Shown here: positions 1 through 4,452 of the stretch, piece after piece
Position numbering within the stretch: position 1 is the stretch's first letter
Layout: every line of letters starts with the position of its first letter
Source: Propionicimonas sp.
Lineage (GTDB): Bacteria > Actinomycetota > Actinomycetes > Propionibacteriales > Propionibacteriaceae
Reading direction: 5' to 3'
Assembly (NCBI GenBank): GCA_031119515.1
Contig: JAVHXR010000150.1
Coordinates: 1 to 6,808 of the forward strand
DNA length: 6,808 nucleotides
Translations under genes and position numbers: made by a program
Notes under the pieces: model-generated
Database searches by the model: none
The model's input: only the letters and a program-made list of their open reading frames with translations
What the model was told of the DNA's origin: nothing

Positions 1-477
1 ACAGTGACCAGCTCTACTCCCGGTACGGCGGCCAGGGCGTCGTCGTAGCTGCGCGAGGTGGCCGTCGCCTCGGTGCAGATCAGCCCGATCCTGCCCTGCT
101 TCGACACCCGGACGGCCCGCCGGGCGGCCGGGAGGATGACGTCGATCACCGGGACGTCGTAACGCTCCCTGGCATCGCGCAGCACCGCGGACGAGGCGGA
201 GTTGCACGCGATCACGAGCGCCTTCACGTCCTGGCCCTGCTTGCGAACAGGCAACGGCGGGGACGAGCGCCTTCACGTCCTGCTCGGCGAGGTAGTCCAG
301 GCACTCCAGGGCGTACTCGCGAACCTCGGGGATCGTCTTGGTGCCGTACGGGGCGCGGGCGGTGTCACCCAGGTAGATCATGTCCTCGCCGGGGAGCTGG
401 TCGAGGATCGCGCGGGCCACCGTCAATCCCCCGAAGCCGGAGTCGAAGACCCCGATCGGGGCGTCAGGAACTGCCAC
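1..477 (-). pseudogene. murI: Glutamate racemase MurI, 5' part, frameshifted by a 49-bp insertion; runs off the window
   Basis: MurI converts L-glutamate to D-glutamate in the cytoplasm for peptidoglycan. Read from GTG at 477, the first 72 residues are clearly MurI: VFDSGFGGLTV (residues 10-20) carries the first catalytic region, followed by YLGDTARAPYG (35-45) and KALV (69-72). The next expected block, IACNSAS with the second catalytic Cys, is present but in another frame, reached only after a second copy of a 20-bp sequence. Past it the frame reads VLRDARERYDVPVIDVILP and GLICTEATATSRSYDDAL, again typical of the family. Removing 49 bp between the repeats would restore one continuous protein. 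No stop codon appears in the shifted frame inside the window, so the product would be a nonsense-tailed fusion. GTG 477 is preferred over in-frame ATG 504 because a TAAAGT box lies 8 nt before the GTG. Either the gene is broken or the insertion is a sequencing or assembly error; the second is quite possible because murI is often essential. Confidence 0.88.
214..282. repeat. 20-bp direct repeat flanking 29 bp of extra sequence inside murI
   Basis: The sequence ACGAGCGCCTTCACGTCCTG occurs exactly at 214-233 and again at 263-282, a spacing of 49 bp. The 29 bp between the copies (234-262) do not fit the MurI protein and are not a copy of the adjacent sequence, so this is not a simple tandem duplication. 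The 29 bp contain a small imperfect hairpin (CCTG..TT, loop GCG, AA..CAGG). Since 49 is not a multiple of three, the insertion shifts the murI frame by one base. Confidence 0.95.
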
Positions 478-485
478 GAGCCCTG

Positions 486-515
486 ACTTTAGGCCCCGGG
501 GCATGATGGAGCCAA
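486..515 (-). promoter_or_regulatory. Candidate murI promoter with leaderless GTG start
   Basis: On the minus strand TTGGCT (515-510) and TAAAGT (491-486) are separated by 18 nt, a reasonable sigma-70-like pair. TAAAGT ends 8 nt before the GTG at 477, so transcription would begin at or next to the start codon. No good Shine-Dalgarno precedes this GTG, which fits a leaderless mRNA. The spacer contains a perfect 10-bp palindrome, GCCCCGGGGC (493-502), which could be an operator or chance in GC-rich DNA. Confidence 0.45.
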
Positions 516-548
516 AGCGTCGCCGTCAGGCCGGAGAAGGAGTCCGCC

Positions 549-701
549 ATGCAGATCCCGCCGATCCCGCCGATCGACCTGTCCCGCTGGACGCTGCGGG
601 TGCTCCGGAGGCTCGACGAGACCCGCCGCACGCTGTTTCCGGACCCGAAGCAAGCGCCCCGGCCCACCGAGCCGGACCGGAGCCGCCCAGACCTCTGGTA
701 G
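549..701 (+). CDS. Small ORF of 50 aa, unknown function
   Basis: I do not recognise this protein. It starts MQIPPIPPIDLSRWTLRVL and ends RSRPDLW at a TAG; it is rich in Pro and Arg, with a short stretch (about residues 11-29) that could form a basic amphipathic helix. Two things argue that it is real: a strong Shine-Dalgarno, AGAAGGAG at 535-542, six bases before the ATG, and codon third positions that are almost all G or C (exceptions TTT, CAA, CCA), as expected for a gene in this genome. There is no signal peptide or obvious membrane segment. It is divergent from murI (72 bp between start codons) and ends 17 bp from the end of feoC on the other strand. It is short enough that a chance ORF cannot be excluded. 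Confidence 0.55.
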   Translation: MQIPPIPPIDLSRWTLRVLRRLDETRRTLFPDPKQAPRPTEPDRSRPDLW

Positions 702-718
702 CCGACCGCCAGGCCGGC

Positions 719-943
719 TCAGGCCAGGGACGTGAGCGGGCAGCCGGAACTCGCGCAGTCGCGACAGCCGGAGGGACCGCACCCGCCCGGGGCGCGCCAC
801 GGCTCCACGCGTCCGGTGCGAACCAGCCGGTCGACCACCGCCCGCACCAGGTCGGGCGCGAGGCCGGTCCGGGTAGCGAGGTCGGGGACGGACGCCACCC
901 CCGACCTGATCTGGGACAGCACCGCCGTCACGGGAGCCGTCAT
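719..943 (-). CDS. feoC: FeoC-like winged-helix protein with four-cysteine motif
   Basis: This 74-residue protein starts at an ATG that overlaps the feoB stop codon by four bases (ATGA), as expected for the last gene of a feo operon. Residues 5-48 fit the small FeoC winged helix: a helix (VTAVLSQIRSG), then VPDLATRTGLAPDLVRAVVD as helix-turn-helix-like segment, then a basic strand region RLVRTGRVEPW. The C-terminus has Cys55, Cys60, Cys63 and Cys68, spaced C-x4-C-x2-C-x4-C. Enterobacterial FeoC has a very similar C-x4-C-x2-C-x6-C cluster that is known to bind iron (reported as an iron-sulfur site). The role is debated in the family: proposed as an iron-responsive regulator or as a protector of FeoB from proteolysis. 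Size, position and motif together make the assignment good, although actinobacterial FeoC is less often annotated. Confidence 0.82.
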   Translation of the reverse strand: MTAPVTAVLSQIRSGVASVPDLATRTGLAPDLVRAVVDRLVRTGRVEPWRAPGGCGPSGCRDCASSGCPLTSLA

Positions 944-2982
944 ACGAACCGGCTCCCGACCTGGAAGACCGCCACCGCCAGCAGCCAGGCGACCGCCAGC
1001 TGCATCGCCACCCCGAACATCGTCCAGCGCGGCCCGATCTCCCGCCACTGGGTGGCGAGCGTGGCGACACAGGGGGTGTAGGCCATCATGAACACGAGGA
1101 AGGCGAGCGCGGCAGGGATCGGGTGCCCGCCGGAGGACTCGGTGAAGTCGGCGACGATCCGGGCGCCGAGCGCCCCGGACTGCCCCTCCTCCGGCTCGTC
1201 GAGCGCATAGGTCTGCGCCCAGGAGGAGATCACCGCCTCCTTCGCGACGAAGCCGACCACCAGCGCCGAGGTGGTCTCCCACTTCGCGAACCCTGCCGGG
1301 GCGAAAGCCGGCGTGATCGCCTGGGCGGCGACACCGTAGGCCGAGTCCTCGACCGGGACGTCGGCGAAGCTGCCCTCGCCGTGCACCGGGATCGCCTGGA
1401 GCAGCCAGACCAGCGAGACCGTCACCACGATGATGCCGGACGCGGTCTGCAGGAAGCCCTTGAGCCGCACCCAGGTGACCGAGGCGGTCAACCGCAGGGT
1501 CGGCGCCTGGTACGGAGGCAGGTCGATCACCAGCGGCTCGATGCGCTGGCCTCGCCACAGGGTGTTCCGAAGCAGCAGCCCGACGCCGACGATGATCAGC
1601 ACCGAGGTCAGGTACATCGCGAACACCACGGTGCCGGCATAGGGGCCGAAGAAGGCCACCCCGACCATCACGAAGACGGTCAGCCGGGCGGTGCAGGCGG
1701 TGAAGGGAACCAGCAGCGCGGTGAGGACGCGCTGGCCGGCGGCCGGCAGCACCCGGGTCGCGGAGATCGCGGGGACGTTGCAGCCGTAGCCGACGATCAG
1801 CGGCAGGAAGGCGCGCCCCGGAAGGCCGATCGCGCGCATCATCCGGTCGGTGACGACGGCCGCCCGCGCCATGTAGCCGGAGTCCTCCAGCAGCGCGAGC
1901 AGGACGAACATCAGCATCATCAAAGGCACGAAGGTGAGCAGTGCGCCGACGCCGGCGATCAGGCCGTCCACCACCAGCCCCTCGACCCAGGTCCCGCCCA
2001 GCCCGATCGCGGCGAGCAGGGCGCTGGCACCGGCCGACACCGGGCCGGAGACGAGCCCGTCCAGGAGGTCCTGCAGAGGGGCCGCCACGACGGTGGTGAT
2101 CTGGAACACCAGCCACATCACGCCCAGGAAGACCAGCGGGCCGACAACGGGTGCGGTGAGCCAGCGGTCGAGCCGGTCGGAGAGGGTGCGGTTGGCCGCG
2201 CCGGTCTCGGCGACGGCGGCGTCCACCGCGCCACCGACCCAGGCGAACCGGTCGTCGTCGATCTCGAGCGGATCGGTCCCGGCAGCGGTCGGACGCGGTG
2301 CGGGGACGGGCGCCCGGAGCGCAGCGCGGACGGCGTCGGAGAGCTCCTGCAGACCGGTTCGGCGGCGCGGGTCGAGCCCGACCACCGGAGCGCCGATCGC
2401 GGCACTCAGCGCCGGGAGGTCGAGGGCGACCCCTCTCTTCGCGGCGACGTCGAGCATCGTGAGCGCGACAACCAGTCGCAGCCCGTGCTCACGCAACTGG
2501 GAGGCGAGGAACAGGCTCTGCGAGAGCCGGGAGGCGTCCGCCAGCATCACGCACACGTCGGGGCGCTCCGCCACCGGTCCTTCGACCAGAAGGGCGCGGG
2601 TGAGCGCCTCGTCCGGCGAGTCGGGCTCGAGGGAGTAGGCGCCGGGAAGATCGACGAGCGTGGTCTCGAGGCGTCCGGAGTAGCACTCGCACCCCTCGCA
2701 GGTACAGCTGGCCTCACCGCAGCAGGAACACGGCGGCCCGTCGCTACGCCAGATGCCGCGGGAGACCTCGACCGTCGTGCCCGGCCAGTTGCCCATCGTC
2801 ACCCGGGCGCCGGTGAGCGCGTTGAAGAGCGTGGACTTCCCGGTGTTGGGGGCACCGACAAGGGCGATCACCGGTGCCTGCGGCCCGGCGGAGATCATCG
2901 AGCCGCCGCTGTGGCAGGTCGCCTTCACCGACGGCGGACGGGTCTCGAGCGCGGCCCCGCCGCGCGATGCCACCTGGCTCAT
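940..2982 (-). CDS. feoB: Ferrous iron permease FeoB, with Cys-rich insert in the G domain
   Basis: FeoB (680 aa) imports Fe(II) across the cytoplasmic membrane. The N-terminal G domain has G1 GAPNTGKST (43-51), the GNWPGTTVE region with the G2 Thr (64-72) and G3 DLPG (111-114). The usual G4 Asn is a Thr (TMLD, 175-178), and at G5 the usual SAK-like motif reads DPRR (204-207). Between G2 and G3 a cluster of seven Cys (85, 87, 88, 93, 95, 98, 100) makes this stretch longer than usual. The membrane domain follows from about residue 278, with both family gate motifs: GYGCNVPA (398-405) and TPCVAT (636-641), plus PFTACTARL (426-434) and the AKEAVISSW segment (580-588). The start is ATG 2982, overlapping the feoA stop as ATGA; an internal Met29 is possible. 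The extra N-terminal 36 residues include a Cys-His pair (23-24). The gene looks intact at both ends and is flanked by feoA and feoC in one operon. Confidence 0.95.
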   Translation of the reverse strand: MSQVASRGGAALETRPPSVKATCHSGGSMISAGPQAPVIALVGAPNTGKSTLFNALTGARVTMGNWPGTTVEVSRGIWRSDGPPCSCCGEASCTCEGCECYSGRLETTLVDLPGAYSLEPDSPDEALTRALLVEGPVAERPDVCVMLADASRLSQSLFLASQLREHGLRLVVALTMLDVAAKRGVALDLPALSAAIGAPVVGLDPRRRTGLQELSDAVRAALRAPVPAPRPTAAGTDPLEIDDDRFAWVGGAVDAAVAETGAANRTLSDRLDRWLTAPVVGPLVFLGVMWLVFQITTVVAAPLQDLLDGLVSGPVSAGASALLAAIGLGGTWVEGLVVDGLIAGVGALLTFVPLMMLMFVLLALLEDSGYMARAAVVTDRMMRAIGLPGRAFLPLIVGYGCNVPAISATRVLPAAGQRVLTALLVPFTACTARLTVFVMVGVAFFGPYAGTVVFAMYLTSVLIIVGVGLLLRNTLWRGQRIEPLVIDLPPYQAPTLRLTASVTWVRLKGFLQTASGIIVVTVSLVWLLQAIPVHGEGSFADVPVEDSAYGVAAQAITPAFAPAGFAKWETTSALVVGFVAKEAVISSWAQTYALDEPEEGQSGALGARIVADFTESSGGHPIPAALAFLVFMMAYTPCVATLATQWREIGPRWTMFGVAMQLAVAWLLAVAVFQVGSRFV

Positions 2983-3212
2983 GCGGGCAGCTCGACCAGG
3001 AGCTGGCGCAGCACGCCGGGGCCGAGAGCGATCCGGGAGCCCCCGACCTGCGCCAGCCGTCCGCCACCGGTGGTCGACTGCAGCAGCACCACCTCGGAGC
3101 CGCGGCGCAGCCCCAGGGCGGCCAGGCGTCGCTGGCTCGAGCCGGTCCCGCCGGCGTCGCGGACGGTCAGGCGAGCGCCCAACGGTGCCTGGTCAAGGGT
3201 CAATCCCGACAT
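2979..3212 (-). CDS. feoA: FeoA, SH3-like partner protein of FeoB
   Basis: A 77-residue cytoplasmic protein of the FeoA family, normally about 75-85 residues with an SH3-like fold. Recognisable family features are the opening LTLDQAPLGARLTVRDAG, the helix RRLAALGLRRGSEVVLL (28-44) containing the conserved L..LGL..G pattern, and the strand region RIALGPGVLRQLLVEL (60-75). FeoA is thought to bind FeoB and support transport rather than move iron itself. It is the first gene of feoABC; its stop overlaps the feoB start by four bases, so translation is probably coupled. The ATG at 3212 has no Shine-Dalgarno, but it lies 7 nt after a TAGCCT box and directly beside an iron box, which suggests a leaderless, iron-repressed mRNA. 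Confidence 0.93.
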   Translation of the reverse strand: MSGLTLDQAPLGARLTVRDAGGTGSSQRRLAALGLRRGSEVVLLQSTTGGGRLAQVGGSRIALGPGVLRQLLVELPA

Positions 3213-3231
3213 GTAGGTGAGGCTACGCTAA
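3213..3231. promoter_or_regulatory. DtxR/IdeR-type iron box upstream of feoA
   Basis: GTAGGTGAGGCTACGCTAA matches the DtxR/IdeR consensus as I remember it (TWAGGTTAGSCTAACCTWA) at 15 of 19 positions. It abuts the feoA start codon and covers the likely -10 box and start of transcription. In the family, Fe(II)-loaded DtxR or IdeR binding such a site blocks transcription, so feoABC should be repressed when iron is plentiful. This position over the promoter fits repression. The regulator itself is not in the window. Confidence 0.8.
3220..3225 (-). promoter_or_regulatory. Candidate -10 box of feoABC (TAGCCT)
   Basis: TAGCCT on the minus strand fits the actinobacterial TANNNT pattern and ends 7 nt before the feoA ATG, the spacing expected for a leaderless mRNA. 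I see no good -35 element at 17-18 nt. A second possible box, TAGCGT (3230-3225), lies five bases upstream. Both fall inside the iron box. Confidence 0.4.
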
Positions 3232-3445
3232 ATTGCGCATTCGCACCCCGTCGAGCGGCAGCGGTGAGACCATTTCTCCCACATCTCGGACGTTGCAGGC
3301 CCGCTGCCTAGTCGGAGGGCCTCCCGATTGGCCCGAGCGGGGCAGGAATTCCGCGCCGAACGCCCCGATCCGGGGTCACGGTGCGCACAGAACGGCCAGA
3401 GTCCCAAATCCCGGGACGTCTGGTCTCACAGATCAGGACGACGGG
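3232..3445. other. Intergenic spacer between DUF2017 and feoA, no gene seen
   Basis: These 214 bp separate the end of DUF2017 from the feo promoter. I find no convincing ORF, RNA gene or T-tract terminator. Two small hairpins are present: CCCCG-ATC-CGGGG at 3363-3375 and GTCCC with GGGAC at 3401-3417. Either could help end the clpS-DUF2017 transcript, but both are short and lack a run of T. The spacer and the iron box indicate that feoABC is transcribed separately from clpS-DUF2017. Confidence 0.5.
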
Positions 3446-4000
3446 TCATGCCTGGGACAGCAGGCCCTCGCTCAGGTACCCGATCCACTCATAGACCCGG
3501 TACACGTAGCTGCGCGGATCGTCCTCGCCGAGCCCGTCCAGCTCGTCGGCGTCCGCCGCGCTCTCGATCCCCAGGCGGACCGCAAGGCTCAGCCGGACGG
3601 CTGTCAGCACCTTGAGCCACTGATCGACCTCGATGACCCGGACCTGGACCGGCTTGTGGCCGCCGTCGGAGTCCCGCAGCGCCGTCATCACCAGCTCGGC
3701 CTGGTCGATCCGGTCCTGCCGCTGCCTGGCCTGAGTGAAGCGCCGGAACTCCGCGCTCGCGGACGGGTCGTCCCGGTAGGCGGCCGGGAACAGGCGTTCG
3801 ATCACCGGGTCGGTGTCGTCAAGCGTCCCGGTCTCGGAGAACTCGGCCTGCCAGCGCTCGAACGGATCGTCGGCAGCCGGCGGGGAGTCGTCCACCCCCA
3901 ACAGGCCGGTGAGCTGGTCGAGCAGCGACTCCAGCAGGGTCGCCTCGTACTCGCTCAGCCGGACCCGGATGAAGGGGCCCTTGCGGGCGAAGTCCTTCAC
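3446..4000 (-). CDS. DUF2017 family protein, partner gene of clpS
   Basis: A 184-residue protein of the actinobacterial DUF2017 family. Seen in the sequence: an N-terminal FIRVRLSEYEATLLESLLDQL segment split across residues 10-30, the typical DPVIERLFPAAYRDDP block (65-79), then AEFRRFTQ (83-90), a charged helix, and a C-terminal helical part ending VYEWIGYLSEGLLSQA. It is mostly helical, with no signal peptide or membrane span, so it is likely cytoplasmic. The start is GTG at 4000, which overlaps the clpS stop (GTGA); extending further upstream would only read clpS in a wrong frame. The close pairing with clpS is conserved in actinobacteria (Rv1331-Rv1332 in M. tuberculosis, from memory), which hints at a role near Clp proteolysis. 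That is inference; its biochemical function is not established to my knowledge. Confidence 0.88.
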   Translation of the reverse strand: MKDFARKGPFIRVRLSEYEATLLESLLDQLTGLLGVDDSPPAADDPFERWQAEFSETGTLDDTDPVIERLFPAAYRDDPSASAEFRRFTQARQRQDRIDQAELVMTALRDSDGGHKPVQVRVIEVDQWLKVLTAVRLSLAVRLGIESAADADELDGLGEDDPRSYVYRVYEWIGYLSEGLLSQA

Positions 4001-4308
4001 GAAGACTTCTCCAGGCTGGCCCACAGGCCGTAGGAGTGCATCGCGTCGACGTCCGACTCCATCTTCTCCCGGCTGCCCTGGGAGACCGCGGCCTTGCCCT
4101 CGGTGTGCACCTGCAGCATCAGCTTGCTGGCCTTCACCTCCGGATAGCCGAAGTAGGTGGTGAAGACGTGGGTCACATAGCTCATCAGGTTGACCGGGTC
4201 GTCCCAGACGATCGTCACCCAACCCGCATCGAGCAGTTGCTCCTCCTCGGGGCGCACCGTCACCGCGGTGCGGCCCGACGGCCCGTCCGGGCCAGCTGGA
4301 CTGCTCAT
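3997..4308 (-). CDS. clpS: ClpS, Clp protease adaptor for N-degron substrates
   Basis: A 103-residue cytoplasmic adaptor that binds proteins with destabilising N-terminal residues and hands them to the Clp unfoldase (ClpC1 in actinobacteria). About 28 variable N-terminal residues come first. The core then has VTIVWDDPVNLMSYVTHVF (31-49), with the Asp pair at 36-37 that contacts the substrate amino group in the family. KLMLQVHTEGKA (62-73) carries the conserved His68, and the C-terminus is SYGLWASLEKSS. The Trp before the Asp pair, where E. coli has Asn, is usual for actinobacteria. I chose ATG 4308 because the upstream sequence no longer resembles ClpS and a GGCGG stretch precedes it. The gene is co-transcribed with DUF2017 (4-nt overlap) and divergent from pncB, with 144 bp between them. 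Confidence 0.93.
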   Translation of the reverse strand: MSSPAGPDGPSGRTAVTVRPEEEQLLDAGWVTIVWDDPVNLMSYVTHVFTTYFGYPEVKASKLMLQVHTEGKAAVSQGSREKMESDVDAMHSYGLWASLEKSS

Positions 4309-4424
4309 ACCGCCATTCTGGCACGCGCCCCTGACGCCGCCCCCCTTGCCGGACCTCCGATCGGGGCTCTGCCCGGGCACGCCTTGCCAGAGGGATGTCT
4401 GGTCGCCGGCCCGGTACTCCTCAG

Positions 4425-4439
4425 GACGGCGGCGCCGTC
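4425..4439. promoter_or_regulatory. Perfect inverted repeat just upstream of the pncB -10 box
   Basis: GACGGC-GGC-GCCGTC is a perfect 6-bp inverted repeat with a 3-bp centre, ending next to the TACAGT box. That is where a repressor could block RNA polymerase. Genes of NAD salvage are commonly regulated, so an operator is plausible, but the palindrome does not match any NAD-regulator site I can recall, and GC-rich palindromes arise by chance. Confidence 0.3.
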
Positions 4440-4445
4440 TACAGT
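4440..4445 (+). promoter_or_regulatory. Candidate -10 box of pncB-pncA, leaderless start
   Basis: TACAGT fits TANNNT and is followed by exactly 7 nt before the pncB ATG at 4453. There is no Shine-Dalgarno in those bases, so the mRNA is probably leaderless and starts at the A of ATG. A clear -35 element is not seen. Confidence 0.55.
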
Positions 4446-4452
4446 GACCGGC

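Noticed and set aside
380..1081. Plus-strand frame of 233 codons across murI, the small ORF and feoC
   Set aside because: It is antisense to murI, feoC and the end of feoB, and in another frame than the small ORF that has the ribosome site. It has no recognisable motif.
719..2116. 465-codon minus-strand frame overlapping feoB
   Set aside because: Only the final 74 codons, from ATG 943, are a gene (feoC). The upstream part is feoB read in a wrong frame.
1123..3216. 697-codon open frame on the plus strand
   Set aside because: It is antisense to feoB and feoA, which have full domain motifs. Its translation is low-complexity (Gly, Arg, Asp, His, Gln rich) and typical of the reverse strand of a GC-rich gene.
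3363..3375. Hairpin CCCCG-ATC-CGGGG as terminator for clpS-DUF2017
   Set aside because: The stem is only 5 bp with a 3-nt loop and no T-run on either strand. Such palindromes are common in DNA this GC-rich.
3233..4033. 266-codon plus-strand frame in the spacer and over DUF2017
   Set aside because: It lies mainly antisense to DUF2017. The part in the spacer has no ribosome site and no protein-like character.
4317..4391. 7-bp inverted repeat TCTGGCA / TGCCAGA in the clpS-pncB intergenic region
   Set aside because: The arms are 61 bp apart, too far for one operator and too short for a stable structure; probably chance.
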